A stretch of 64,000 bases of DNA, from the NCBI GenBank assembly GCA_015231795.1, contig JADGAX010000005.1, forward strand, positions 126,154 through 190,153, written 5' to 3'. The stretch is from Alphaproteobacteria bacterium (lineage in GTDB: Bacteria > Pseudomonadota > Alphaproteobacteria > Rhodospirillales > WMHbin7). The notes beneath the pieces were generated by a model that was given only the letters and a program-made list of their open reading frames with translations, made no database searches and was not told where the DNA came from. Made by a program: the position numbers and the translations under genes. Below are positions 51,824 to 61,596 of the stretch, one piece after another. Each line of letters opens with the position of its first letter. Positions within the stretch are counted from its first letter, which is position 1.

Positions 51824-54800
51824 GCGTCGTTTTGGCTTCAGGGGCGGGAACGAACAGATCGATCCGCCAGCCCGCCTCTTCCAACAGGGCGCGCAACTGT
51901 TTCTCGTCGAAATCATTGAACCAGCCCTGGGCGCGCCGCTCCTTGATCTTGTCCTTGTCGCGCAGCCGGTAGGTCAGCACCAAGGACGGGCTGGCCTTGC
52001 GGCAAGCCGTAAGAACCTTGCCCGGATCATGCAGGAATTCCAGAACCTCGAGAAGGGCGACGGCGTCGAATGCGCCGTCCGGGAACTGGCCCTGATTGAG
52101 ATCGCAAGCCAGCGTGCCTTCCGTCCAAGGTACGAGATCGCAAGGTACGTAATCGACCCCTGGCGCCAGATGCTTTTTCAAAAACATCTGCCCCGCCCCC
52201 AGGTCAAGCACGCGGCCCTTTTGCGGCAGCAACGAGGCGGCGGCGGCGGCACGCTCGATGGCCAGCCAAGACAGATTGGCCGGATCGGCCCAGAAACCCG
52301 CATCGCTGGTCAGGGCCGATTTCAAATTGGTCGTGCGCTTGGCCTTGGCCTCGCCTTCCTGGCGCGCCCGTTCGGGTTGGGTGGGGGCCACGGCCTGCGA
52401 AACCGGCGGGCGCGGATAGCTGTCCAGCGGCGCAAAGCCCGGCGCCAGAGCGATGAAATTGCACAAATCCTCGGTATCGACGAAGGGAATCAAGGGGCCG
52501 CCTAGTTGCTCGTTGGCAAAGCGCATCAGACGAAAGCCCTGCCCGGTCAGCCCGGCCAGCAAACGCGTGAAATTCTTGCGAGGCGCGCCCTCGTCGAATC
52601 CTCGCCCGCGTTCCAGAATGATCGCCGCCACCTGCCCGCTTGCCAGCAGGCCTTTCATACCCGCCACGACTTCGGGTTCCATGCCTTCTACGTCGATCTT
52701 GACGAAGCAGCGCGCATCTCGAAGGCTGGGCCGCTCGGCCAGCAGGGAATCGACGCTGACCAGACGCAACGCCCCCTTGGGGTCGGGCAGAACCGAGAAT
52801 CCCATGCTGCTGTTGCCGCCCGCCGCCAGCCGCCCCTGGCCCGGCTTGTCGGCGCAGCCCGCCACCACGGTTTCGATCATATGGGCCAAGCCGTTGGCCG
52901 CCGCCCAGTCATTCAGCCTTGCCGCGTTCGACGCATCGGCCTCGACGGCCAGCACCCGCACTTGGCCCGGCCAACGACTAGCGCAGGAAAGGGCGATCAC
53001 GCCCCAATGGGCGCCGATATCGAGAACGACGTCGCCGGGCGCCAAATGCGCATCGAGAAAGGCGCGCGTCGCGTATTCATAGCCGCCAAAATGGCTTTCG
53101 CGTTTGAGGATGAAGGCGGCCCCCGGATCCTTAAGCAGGCTTCTGGGCAGCGTCATGGTGAAACGCGGCCGTCCGTCGTCGCGCTTAGCCGCCGAAGGCA
53201 AGGTTAGAATGTCTTGCGCCGCCGATTTTTCCTGCAGCGCTATGAAGACTCGGCGCACGACGCCGTCCCAGTCATTGGGGCGCGGCTGGCGAAACAAGGT
53301 CAGCGTCGGATACCAAGGCGAATCCTGGCAGGTCAGCAGCCATCGCCAGTCGGGAGCAAAGGGCAGCAGCACCCAGGCGGGCTTGCCCAAAGCGCCCGCC
53401 AGATGCACCAGCGCCGTATCGACCGAAATGACCAGATCCAATTGCGAAACCAGCGCCGCCGTATCGGCGAACGAGCCGATCCGCGGGGCCAAATCGACCA
53501 GCAAGCCGCTGTCAAGAAAGGGCTTGGCCTCGACGGGCAGGTCCTGTCCGACCTGCAAGGAATAGAAGGCCGCACCTTGCAAGCCGAACAAGGGAGCCAG
53601 CTTGGCAAAGGCCATGCTGCGCAGCCGATCGCCCCGGTGGCGCGGATTGCCCGCAAAGGCCAGCCCCACCTTTAGATGCGCCCCCTGCGGGACCTTGATT
53701 TTCAAATTCTCTGGCACTGACGGGGCCAACAGGTACGGCACGCGGGCGGGAATGCAAGACAACTCGGTCTTGAACAAGGCGGGCAGGTCCAATAGATGGG
53801 CGTAGCAGTCGGTCTTGGGCAGGCCTTTGCCGTCGGTCACCACATCGGCCAAACCCGGCATCGATTGCAGCAAGGGGGCAAGTGCTGGCGAAGTGGCTAG
53901 AAACACCTTGCCGCCGCCCGCCACCAGCATGGGCACATAGCGAAGGAACTGAATCGTGTCGCCAGCACCCTGTTCGCCCAGCAGCAGAATCGAGCGCCCG
54001 GCCAAGGGCAGGCCGTCCCAGACCGGCACAGGCAGATGGGGCGGCGTGAAATCGATGTGACGCTTGCGCCATTCGTAATCGGCCCAGCCGGGACCCAGGC
54101 GGCCCGCCAGGAAATGAAGCCTCGCCCGCGCCAGATGGCTATCGATCAGATTGGCGTCCAGCTCCATCGCCCTTGCAATGGGGGGCTGGGCCTCCTCCAG
54201 CCGCCCCTGGCTGATCAACGTCTGGGCTAGGCCGGTATGAACCGCCGCCAGGCCTTCGCCGCCTTGGCGCAGCAAGGCGCGATAGATCGCTTCCGCCGCC
54301 TGATACTGGCCCTGCTGCGATTTGTGGAAAGCCATCCTAAGATGATGGCCAGCCGAGGTCGGCTTTAGGCGAATGGCGCGCTCCAGCGCCAGTTGCGCCG
54401 CATCATCCTGACCCGCATCGAACAAGACGTCGCTGAAAGCGGCCCAGGCGGCGACATTGCCAGGCTCCTTGGCCAGCAGCGTTTCCATGGCCGACAACGC
54501 CTCGTCCAACTGGCCCGCTTCCTTAAGCGCTAGCGCTAGGCCGCTGACCGCCGCCAACAGGATGTTCGAATCCTGCGCCGCCCTCTTGAAAGCGCCGACC
54601 GCTTCGTGCAGGCGCTTCAGGCGGCGCAAGGTCTCGCCCAGATTCTGCCACATGCCGGGCTGGCGGGGATCGATCTCCAACGCCTTGTAGAGCAGGCGCA
54701 GCGAGGCTTCCAGCTTGCCCAGGCGGCGCAGCACCACGGCGGCATTGACCAGCGAGGGAATGTGATCGGGCTGTTCGGCCATCGCCTGTTCATAGGCGCT

Positions 54801-54905
54801 GGCGGCCTGCTCCAATTGGCCAGACCTTTGCAGATCCAGCGCTCGCTCGAACGCCTCGAAGGGCGGCAAGATATCGATATCGGTCGCGGGCGTTGGGTCG
54901 GTCAT
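51795..54905 (-). CDS. TPR + glycosyltransferase-like + FkbM + class I methyltransferase fusion
   Basis: A 1036-residue protein. Residues 1-260 hold TPR repeats (DHIPSLVNAAVVLRRLGKLE; GMWQNLGETLRRLKRLHEAV). About 280-560 resembles family-9 glycosyltransferases (ILLLGEQGAGDTIQFLRYVP; DLVISVDTALVHLAGALGKP). About 600-830 is an FkbM methyltransferase (VVLDIGAHWGVIALSCA; FVKIDVEGMEPEVV). The last ~160 residues are a second methyltransferase (VLDLGAGQMFLKKHLAPG; AFDAVALLEVLEFLHDP). It probably modifies a surface or flagellar glycan; the substrate is unknown. Confidence 0.88.
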   Translation of the reverse strand: MTDPTPATDIDILPPFEAFERALDLQRSGQLEQAASAYEQAMAEQPDHIPSLVNAAVVLRRLGKLEASLRLLYKALEIDPRQPGMWQNLGETLRRLKRLHEAVGAFKRAAQDSNILLAAVSGLALALKEAGQLDEALSAMETLLAKEPGNVAAWAAFSDVLFDAGQDDAAQLALERAIRLKPTSAGHHLRMAFHKSQQGQYQAAEAIYRALLRQGGEGLAAVHTGLAQTLISQGRLEEAQPPIARAMELDANLIDSHLARARLHFLAGRLGPGWADYEWRKRHIDFTPPHLPVPVWDGLPLAGRSILLLGEQGAGDTIQFLRYVPMLVAGGGKVFLATSPALAPLLQSMPGLADVVTDGKGLPKTDCYAHLLDLPALFKTELSCIPARVPYLLAPSVPENLKIKVPQGAHLKVGLAFAGNPRHRGDRLRSMAFAKLAPLFGLQGAAFYSLQVGQDLPVEAKPFLDSGLLVDLAPRIGSFADTAALVSQLDLVISVDTALVHLAGALGKPAWVLLPFAPDWRWLLTCQDSPWYPTLTLFRQPRPNDWDGVVRRVFIALQEKSAAQDILTLPSAAKRDDGRPRFTMTLPRSLLKDPGAAFILKRESHFGGYEYATRAFLDAHLAPGDVVLDIGAHWGVIALSCASRWPGQVRVLAVEADASNAARLNDWAAANGLAHMIETVVAGCADKPGQGRLAAGGNSSMGFSVLPDPKGALRLVSVDSLLAERPSLRDARCFVKIDVEGMEPEVVAGMKGLLASGQVAAIILERGRGFDEGAPRKNFTRLLAGLTGQGFRLMRFANEQLGGPLIPFVDTEDLCNFIALAPGFAPLDSYPRPPVSQAVAPTQPERARQEGEAKAKRTTNLKSALTSDAGFWADPANLSWLAIERAAAAASLLPQKGRVLDLGAGQMFLKKHLAPGVDYVPCDLVPWTEGTLACDLNQGQFPDGAFDAVALLEVLEFLHDPGKVLTACRKASPSLVLTYRLRDKDKIKERRAQGWFNDFDEKQLRALLEEAGWRIDLFVPAPEAKTTLILAKPLPG

Positions 54906-54934
54906 CGCCGACCAAGTTAGCAAATGGCGACGGC

Positions 54935-56815
54935 TCAGGCCAGTCGGCTGTCGCAGGAGGTGATCAACGTGGCCTGACAGATCTTGTCCGGGCTGGCCTT
55001 GGCCCCCTTCTTCAACTCGGCGATCAGCCAGCCGATTTCCTCGACCGTCGATGGGCCGTGCGACGATGGAAGGTCGAGTTGGGCCGCCGACACGGTCAGA
55101 AGCGGGAAGCGGCGGATATTGCCTTCCCGGTCATGCGCCTCGATGAAGCCCGCCGCCCGGTCGGGCGCGTCGTAGAAACTTTCCACCTCATAGCGAAATT
55201 GCAGGCCGATGGCGCGCACCAAGGCGCCGACCGCTTCGCCGTCCATTCCCTTGAAGCAGGCGAAGAAGTCGTCGCCGCCCACATGCCCCACCGCAAAGCC
55301 ATGGCTTTGCGCCTCGCGCGACAAGATTTCGGCGAACAGCAAAATGGCCCGGTCTCCTTGGCGGAAACCGTATTTGTCGTTGAAGGGCTTGAAATTGTCG
55401 AAATCGAAATAGGCGAAGGAATAGGCGTTCTCGGCGTCGGCCAGGGCTTCGGTGACCAGCCCGTGAATGACGCTATTGCCCGGCAGTTTGGTCAGCGGAT
55501 TCTGATCGCGGGCGAAGGCCAAGTTCTTTTCGTTGATCACCTTCAGCAGGGCGTGCGCGCCCAGAAACCCCACATATTTCAGGTTCTCGACGATGATCAC
55601 CCCTTCCGAGCTGGCGTTGGCCGAGAAGATTTCGAGGATCTTTTCGGCGGGCGTATGCACGTCTGCGATCGGGCACCGGGCGATGAAGTGCGTGATCTTG
55701 TAGCCGAAATTCTTGTTGCAGATGATTTCCTTGCCGTAGGTCGAATAGGTGAACTCCTTCAGGTCGCGCTCGCGGATCAGACCCATCGGCTCGCCCGCAT
55801 TGTCGACCACGGGCAGGAAATTGTGGTTCTTGGCGTCCCTGAAGCGCGAGAAAACAGTGCGCATGTCGCTGGTGGCGGCCAAAGGCTCCAGCCGCTCGAT
55901 CTGTTCGAAAATGATCTTCTGGTCGGAACCCTTCTGGCGGCGCTCGCGGCGGCTCAGTTTCTCGATGTCGGGATAGTGCGTGCGCAACAAAGCGGTCTCT
56001 TGCGTCGGATGCTGGATCATGTAGCCCTGCACCAGATCGCAGCCGATGTCCTTGCAGCTGAAGAATTCCTGCTCGGTCTCCACCCCTTCGGCGATCACCT
56101 CGATGCCCAGCACATGCGCCACATTGACCATGTTGGCGAGAAACAGCTTCTTTTTGGCGTCGGTCGAGATGCCCGCGATGAAGAAACGGTCGATCTTCAG
56201 ATATTCCGGCTCGGCCTGATACAAAAGCTGAAGGCCGGAAAAGCCGATGCCGAAATCGTCGATGGCGATCTTGAAGGCGTCGCGCTTCAATTCGCGAATG
56301 ATCTGGGTGGGGTCCAGCGTCAGCGGAAAGGGGTGGCGCTCGGACACTTCGAAGGTGACGGCGGTTTCGGACAGGCCTTCCTCGGCCAGGCACGATTTCA
56401 ACGTTTGCAGCACCGGCAGTGCGCCCAGGGCGCGGTTGTCGGCGTTCAGGAACAAGCGCAGTTTGGCGGCGCCGGGCATGGTGGCGAACTTGCGCGCCGC
56501 CTTGGCCAGCAGCACCCCTTCGATGGCGGGCAGGACGCCCTGGGCATGGCAGCAATCGAAGAAATCGCCGATGCTGGCGAACCCGGCATCGCTCGTGTTG
56601 CGCAACAACGCCTCGTAGCCGCCGCAATAGCCGGTATGGATGTTGACGATGGGCTGAAAGGCGAAGTCCAGCTTGGACAGAATGTCTTGCCAGGCGCGGC
56701 CCAGGCGGGGCGGCACGGCCAGCGGCACCGGCCCCTTGGCGTGCGTCGGGCGTAAGGGCGACGGGGGAAATGGGCGAGCCATTGATCCCGCCTGGTCCAA
56801 TTGAAGCATCGTCAT
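54935..56815 (-). CDS. EAL-CBS-GGDEF cyclic di-GMP protein
   Basis: A 626-residue soluble protein with EAL first: DFAFQPIVNIHTGYCGGYEA then LLRNTSD (near residue 68), IAIDDFGIGFSGLQLLYQAE, LKIDRFFIAGIS. A CBS pair covers about 300-430 (FLPVVDNAGEPMGLIRERDL; GVIIVENLKYVGFLG). The GGDEF domain ends the protein: FDNFKPFNDKYGFRQGD and VGHVGGDDFFACF near 515, where GGDDF replaces GGDEF. Phosphodiesterase activity is likely; cyclase activity is uncertain. CBS may sense adenylates. Confidence 0.92.
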   Translation of the reverse strand: MTMLQLDQAGSMARPFPPSPLRPTHAKGPVPLAVPPRLGRAWQDILSKLDFAFQPIVNIHTGYCGGYEALLRNTSDAGFASIGDFFDCCHAQGVLPAIEGVLLAKAARKFATMPGAAKLRLFLNADNRALGALPVLQTLKSCLAEEGLSETAVTFEVSERHPFPLTLDPTQIIRELKRDAFKIAIDDFGIGFSGLQLLYQAEPEYLKIDRFFIAGISTDAKKKLFLANMVNVAHVLGIEVIAEGVETEQEFFSCKDIGCDLVQGYMIQHPTQETALLRTHYPDIEKLSRRERRQKGSDQKIIFEQIERLEPLAATSDMRTVFSRFRDAKNHNFLPVVDNAGEPMGLIRERDLKEFTYSTYGKEIICNKNFGYKITHFIARCPIADVHTPAEKILEIFSANASSEGVIIVENLKYVGFLGAHALLKVINEKNLAFARDQNPLTKLPGNSVIHGLVTEALADAENAYSFAYFDFDNFKPFNDKYGFRQGDRAILLFAEILSREAQSHGFAVGHVGGDDFFACFKGMDGEAVGALVRAIGLQFRYEVESFYDAPDRAAGFIEAHDREGNIRRFPLLTVSAAQLDLPSSHGPSTVEEIGWLIAELKKGAKASPDKICQATLITSCDSRLA

Positions 56816-56979
56816 CAGGCTCTCCGCGCTTGTTGCCGGACCGTTCAAAGCAGGCAAGGGATGCGCTTTTAGCCCGCAGAAAGTCAACATCTACAAGGAC
56901 TTGCAACAAAACATTCATTTAAGCCGCTGGCAGGCAAACACTGGCTTTCCAATCCTTTCAAGCCATTGCATCATGCGCC

Positions 56980-58680
56980 ATGATCGATTCCCATCCGCAC
57001 GGACTGGCCGAACACCTGGATCTCATCGCCGCGATGAGCCTAAGTTTCGCCACGTCGCAGAATCTGGACGCCAGTTTGAAGCACGGGCTGGAGCGAATCG
57101 CCGACGCCCTGAACGCCGAGGCGGCGTCGCTGTTCCTGGCCGAAAAGGGCGAGTTGGTGTGCCATGCCTGCGCCGGGCCGGTCGACATCACCGGCCTGCG
57201 CATTCCGGTTTCCAGCGGCATCGTGGGCCGCGCCGTCACCGGCCGCACTACCCAGACAGTCTTCGACGTTCGAAACGATCCCGACTTTCACGCCAATGTC
57301 GACAGCAAGACCGGCTTCGTCACGCGCTCGATCCTGTGCGCCCCCATGGTGGTGCGCAACGAAGCCCTGGGCGCCATCGAGCTGATCAACAAATCGACCG
57401 GCGACGGATTGTTCGACGCCCCGGACGCCCGCGTGCTGGAGGCCCTGGCCTCGGCCGCCGCCCTGGCCCTGTTGAACGCCCGCATGGCCCAAGCTCTGGT
57501 CGAACAAGAACGCATGAAGCGCGAAATGGAGCTGGCCGCGCAAATCCAGCACAGCCTGCTGCCCGAAGACCGGCCCGCCCCCTTTCCCATCGCGGGGCTG
57601 GGCCGCCCCTTCCGCGAAGTGGCCGGCGATTTCTACGACATCCTGCCTTTGCCGGACGGCCGCATCGGCTTTTGCCTGGGCGACGTTTCCGGCAAGGGCA
57701 TGGATGCCGCCCTTTTGATGGCCAAGACGGCCAGCCTGTTTCGCGCCCTGGCCAAGGACGAATGCGATCCAGCGCTTCTGGTCGCGCGCATCAACGACGA
57801 ATTGTGCGAAACCGCCAGCCAGGGAAAATTCGTGACTCTGGTGGCGGGCTTCCTGGATGCGTCGGGACAGAAACTATCCTTCGCCAATGCGGGCCACGAA
57901 CCGCCGCTGCTGATCCGCAAGGGCCAGCCCGCCATGTCGCTTCCCGCCCCGTCGCCGCCCGTGGGCATTCTGCCGGGAACGGTTTACGAATCCGAAGAGG
58001 TGGCGCTTGACGGAGGAACCTTGTACATCTTCACTGATGGCCTGACCGAAAGCACGGGGGAGGACGGGACAATGCTGGGAGCCGAGGGCGTCGCCGCCTT
58101 GATCGGCGAGCAAAAGGACGATGCGCCGCTGACCGACAAGCTGGCGGCCCTGGCCGATGGCGCCCTGGCCCCAGGGCGTCAAGTGCATGACGATCTGACC
58201 CTGCTGGCCGTCGATGGCAGCCAGCAGCCGGTTGACGGCCAACAGTTCCAACCCATCTTGCGCCTGGCCAGACTGGACGTGCCGGCACAGCCCGACCGCT
58301 TGAAGATGGTGCGCCGCGTAGTGGCCGAATCGGCGGCGCTGGCCGGGTTATCGGATGAAAAGAACGCCGATCTGGTGCTGGCGGTCGACGAGGCCATGCA
58401 GAACATCATCCGCCACGCCTATGGCGGCCCTTCGGACAAGCCGGTAAATATCGACATTTCGAAGGAAGAAGGACATCTGGTGGTGCGTATGACCGATTAC
58501 GCGCCCGCGGTTGACCCAACGCGCATCCGGCCCCGTGACCTGGACGATGTGCGCCCCGGCGGGCTTGGCACCCATTTCATCCAGTCCGTGCTGGACGACC
58601 ACCGTTTCGAACAGCCCCCGCCGGGGGCAGGCAACCGCCTCAAGCTGTCTATTCGTATCGAACAAGGACCCTTGCCATGA
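56980..58680 (+). CDS. GAF-RsbU-type phosphatase fused to an anti-sigma-type kinase domain
   Basis: A 566-residue regulator. A GAF domain (about 20-165) begins NLDASLKHGLERIADALNAE. The PP2C/SpoIIE phosphatase domain (190-400) has IQHSLLPED, VAGDFYDILPLPDGRIGFCL, GDVSGKGMDAALLMA and YIFTDGLTES. An RsbW-like HATPase (430-560) has LVLAVDEAMQNIIRHAYGG and DLDDVRPGGLGTHFIQSVLD. It would both phosphorylate and dephosphorylate a STAS partner, encoded next (overlap ATGA). Confidence 0.93.
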   Translation: MIDSHPHGLAEHLDLIAAMSLSFATSQNLDASLKHGLERIADALNAEAASLFLAEKGELVCHACAGPVDITGLRIPVSSGIVGRAVTGRTTQTVFDVRNDPDFHANVDSKTGFVTRSILCAPMVVRNEALGAIELINKSTGDGLFDAPDARVLEALASAAALALLNARMAQALVEQERMKREMELAAQIQHSLLPEDRPAPFPIAGLGRPFREVAGDFYDILPLPDGRIGFCLGDVSGKGMDAALLMAKTASLFRALAKDECDPALLVARINDELCETASQGKFVTLVAGFLDASGQKLSFANAGHEPPLLIRKGQPAMSLPAPSPPVGILPGTVYESEEVALDGGTLYIFTDGLTESTGEDGTMLGAEGVAALIGEQKDDAPLTDKLAALADGALAPGRQVHDDLTLLAVDGSQQPVDGQQFQPILRLARLDVPAQPDRLKMVRRVVAESAALAGLSDEKNADLVLAVDEAMQNIIRHAYGGPSDKPVNIDISKEEGHLVVRMTDYAPAVDPTRIRPRDLDDVRPGGLGTHFIQSVLDDHRFEQPPPGAGNRLKLSIRIEQGPLP

Positions 58681-59003
58681 ACATTTCCGTACGCGAAGAC
58701 CGCGGCTTTCTGGTCATGACGCTGGATGGAGAAGCCGATCTTCAGCACACGCCTACGCTGCGCAAGATGCTGCTGGAATCGGTTTCCGGCGGCAAGCCGG
58801 TGGTGGTCGACATGTCGAATGTCAGCTATATCGACAGTTCCGGCGTCGCCAGTCTGGTCGAGGCCTATCAGTCGGCCCGGAAAAAGGGCTTTTCCTTCGC
58901 TCTGGCGGGCTTAAGTCCGGCCGCGCTGCGCGTGCTGCAATTGGCCAGGCTGGATCGGGTGTTCACCATCCATGCCACGCTGGACGCGGCGGTCGGAGGA
59001 TAA
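58677..59003 (+). CDS. STAS anti-anti-sigma-type protein
   Basis: A 108-residue STAS protein with the phosphorylation site in VSYIDSSGVASLVEA (Ser54/Ser55). Start overlaps the phosphatase/kinase gene; 5 bp separate it from the ABC permease start. It could be the RsbV-type switch, or the MlaB-type STAS subunit of the transporter, or both; MlaB is also a STAS protein. Confidence 0.9.
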   Translation: MNISVREDRGFLVMTLDGEADLQHTPTLRKMLLESVSGGKPVVVDMSNVSYIDSSGVASLVEAYQSARKKGFSFALAGLSPAALRVLQLARLDRVFTIHATLDAAVGG

Positions 59004-59008
59004 GCGAC

Positions 59009-59809
59009 TTGCCCGCCCGCCACCTTCATCTCGTCGAGAAGACCGGGCGCGCCACCATCGCTGGCATCGCCGAGATCGGCTATGGCGCCTTCCTGCTGGG
59101 CGAAAGCCTGTTCTGGCTGGTCATGGGCAGAAGGCGGCGCCAGCCGGTGCGCTTCGGCGCCGTGGTCGCCGAGGCGATGGAGTTCGGCGTGCGCGCCGTT
59201 CCCATCGTGGCCATCCTGGCAGGAACCGTGGGCGCCATGCTGGCCATCCAGGGCATCCATACGCTCAAGACCTTCGGCGCCGAGTCCCGCGTCACCTTCG
59301 GGGTGGCGCTGTCGGTGGTGCGCGAATTCGCCCCCCTCATCACCGGCATCGTGGTGGCCGGGCGCTCAGGCTCGGCGCTGGCGGCGCGCCTTGGCACCAT
59401 GCGCATCAACCAGGAAATCGACGCGCTGCACGTCATGGGCATTGATCCTGTGCGTTTTCTGGTGGCCCCCGCCCTGCTGGCCATGCTGGTCGTGCTGCCG
59501 CTTCTGACCCTGCTGGCCGATTTCGTGGCCCTGACCGGGGCGGGCATGTATATCTGCATGGATCTGGGCATGGATTTTCCCGCCTATTGGGAACGGGTGA
59601 TCGAAGCCCTGAAGGTCGATGATCTGGGCCACGGACTTGGCAAAAGCGTGATCTTCGCCGTGTTGGTGACCTTGGTCGGCGTGGTCAACGGTTCCCTGGT
59701 TCAGGGCGGCGCCGAGGGGGTGGGCAAGGCGACCACGCGGTCGGTCGTACACGCCATCAGCGCCATCGTGGTCACCGACATGCTGTTCGCCTTCGTGCTG
59801 ACCAGATAG
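59009..59809 (+). CDS. mlaE: MlaE-type ABC transporter permease
   Basis: A 266-residue inner-membrane permease for phospholipid transport. Motifs: EFGVRAVPIVAILAGTVGAM, VREFAPLITGIVVAGRSGSA, LGTMRINQEIDALHVMGIDP, and LGKSVIFAVLVTLVGVVNGS. I chose the TTG at 59009, with GGAGG upstream and just after the STAS stop; longer frames overlap the STAS gene. Confidence 0.93.
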   Translation: MPARHLHLVEKTGRATIAGIAEIGYGAFLLGESLFWLVMGRRRRQPVRFGAVVAEAMEFGVRAVPIVAILAGTVGAMLAIQGIHTLKTFGAESRVTFGVALSVVREFAPLITGIVVAGRSGSALAARLGTMRINQEIDALHVMGIDPVRFLVAPALLAMLVVLPLLTLLADFVALTGAGMYICMDLGMDFPAYWERVIEALKVDDLGHGLGKSVIFAVLVTLVGVVNGSLVQGGAEGVGKATTRSVVHAISAIVVTDMLFAFVLTR

Positions 59810-59811
59810 CC

Positions 59812-60624
59812 ATGAGCGCCACCCCCAACCGCACCCCCAACAAGGTGATCGAGGTCAGAGACCTCGTGACCCATTACGGCACCCGCCAGATCCTGAAGGG
59901 CATCTCGCTTGACATCCACGAAGGCGAGATCATGGTCATCATGGGCGGCTCGGGTTCGGGGAAGAGCACGCTGCTTAACCATCTGCTGGGCCTTTTGAAG
60001 CCGTCGTCGGGAACGGTCAGCATCCTGGGCCAGGACATCAACAAACTGTCCGCCGTCGAGATGACCAAGCTGCGCACGCGCATGGGCGTGGCCTTTCAGG
60101 GCGGCGCCCTGTTCAGTTCGATGACGGTCGGCGAGAATATTCTGCTGCCGCTGCGCGAACACACAGAACTTGACCACAGCACCATGGCCATCATGGCGCG
60201 CCTGAAAATGGAAGTGGTGAAGCTGGCCGATTTCGAAAATCTGATGCCCAGCGAATTGTCGGGCGGCATGATCAAGCGGGCCGCCCTGGCCCGCGCCATC
60301 GTGATGGACCCCAGGCTATTGTTCTGCGACGAGCCGTCGGCGGGGCTGGACCCCGTCGTGTCGGCGGCCATCGATGAGTTGATCATCACCCTGCGCGACG
60401 CCATGGGCATGACCATCGTGGTGGTCACCCACGAATTGGAAAGCGCCTTTCGCATCGCCGACCGCATCTGCGTGTTGGACCGGGGCGACATCTTGATGGT
60501 CGATACGGTCGAAGCCGTGCGCTCAACCAGCAACGAACGCATTCAGAATCTGTTGAACCGGCGGCTCGAGGAGGCGACACTCGACCCCGACGATTACATG
60601 CGCCGCCTGACCATTGGAATATAA
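59812..60624 (+). CDS. mlaF: MlaF-type ABC ATPase
   Basis: A 270-residue ATPase. Walker A is GGSGSGKST (45-53), the signature is LSGGMIKRAALARAI, Walker B is LLFCDEPSAGLDP, and the switch histidine lies in VVVTHELESAF. GMTIVVVTHELESAFRIADR is typical of Mla/Ttg2 ATPases. Only 2 bp after the permease. Confidence 0.95.
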   Translation: MSATPNRTPNKVIEVRDLVTHYGTRQILKGISLDIHEGEIMVIMGGSGSGKSTLLNHLLGLLKPSSGTVSILGQDINKLSAVEMTKLRTRMGVAFQGGALFSSMTVGENILLPLREHTELDHSTMAIMARLKMEVVKLADFENLMPSELSGGMIKRAALARAIVMDPRLLFCDEPSAGLDPVVSAAIDELIITLRDAMGMTIVVVTHELESAFRIADRICVLDRGDILMVDTVEAVRSTSNERIQNLLNRRLEEATLDPDDYMRRLTIGI

Positions 60625-60642
60625 CGGGGGATTTGGGAAGAC

Positions 60643-61596
60643 ATGCGCACCCTTGACACCAATTACGTGGCCGTGGGCGCCTTTGTGCTGGCGGGCGCGG
60701 CCGGATTGATCACGGCCCTGGCCTTGCTGACCGGGCGCACCGGCTCGGCCGACATGTACTACACCGGCTACGACAACGTGTCGGGCATCAAATACGGCAC
60801 CGTGGTTTCCTATGAAGGCTATCGCGTCGGCCAGGTGGAATGGGTCAAGCCCTATGGCGAGAAGGGCAAGCCGCGCTTCAAGGTGGCGCTGGCGGTTCAG
60901 GAGGGCTGGGAAATTCCCGAGGACAGCGTGGCGGCCATCACCTCGTCGGGCCTGCTGGCCGCCGTTTCGATCGATCTTCGCGCCGGACGCAGCGAAACCC
61001 TGGCCAAGCCGGAGGCCGTGCTGCAAGGGGCTAGCAGCTCCAACATGATGGCCGTGGTTTCGTCCCTGGCGGGCGACATGGGCGACCTGACCCAGAACGG
61101 GCTGAAGCCGTTGCTGGCCAGCCTGCTCCACTATGTGGACACGCTGGGTTCCACGCTGGAAAAGACCGCCCCCGATCTGCTGGCCAACATGCAGACCTTG
61201 TCCAAGGACCTGTCGAAGCGCGGCCCCGCCATTCTTGAAAATGCCGAAAGCCTGTCCGGGCGTTTGAGTCAGGCGGGCGAGCGCGTTCTGTCCGACAAGA
61301 ACATCGACGAGATGGACAAGACCGTGAAGATGATGGGCGAGTTGAAAGCCACCAAGGCCCAGGTCGACCATCTGATCGCGCAATTGAACGCGACAGCCGC
61401 CGACGCCAAGCCAAGCGTCGCCCAGGGCCTGACAGATTTGAACCACACGCTGCGCGTGGTCTCCTCCAGCATCGATTCGATCACCGTCAACATGGAAAGC
61501 ACCAGCCGAAACATGGCGGAATTCTCACGGCGCATCCGCGACAATCCAGGCCTGATCCTGGGCGGCGGAGCGCCACCCGACGAGGCCGCGAAATGA
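60643..61596 (+). CDS. mlaD: MlaD-type MCE-domain substrate-binding protein
   Basis: A 317-residue protein anchored by one N-terminal membrane helix (YVAVGAFVLAGAAGLITALA). The MCE domain follows (about 35-115: GYDNVSGIKYGTVVSYEGYR; PEDSVAAITSSGLLAAVSID). A long helical C-terminal part extends to residue 300, longer than E. coli MlaD (183), as in other alphaproteobacteria. It binds lipid in the periplasm. Confidence 0.93.
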   Translation: MRTLDTNYVAVGAFVLAGAAGLITALALLTGRTGSADMYYTGYDNVSGIKYGTVVSYEGYRVGQVEWVKPYGEKGKPRFKVALAVQEGWEIPEDSVAAITSSGLLAAVSIDLRAGRSETLAKPEAVLQGASSSNMMAVVSSLAGDMGDLTQNGLKPLLASLLHYVDTLGSTLEKTAPDLLANMQTLSKDLSKRGPAILENAESLSGRLSQAGERVLSDKNIDEMDKTVKMMGELKATKAQVDHLIAQLNATAADAKPSVAQGLTDLNHTLRVVSSSIDSITVNMESTSRNMAEFSRRIRDNPGLILGGGAPPDEAAK

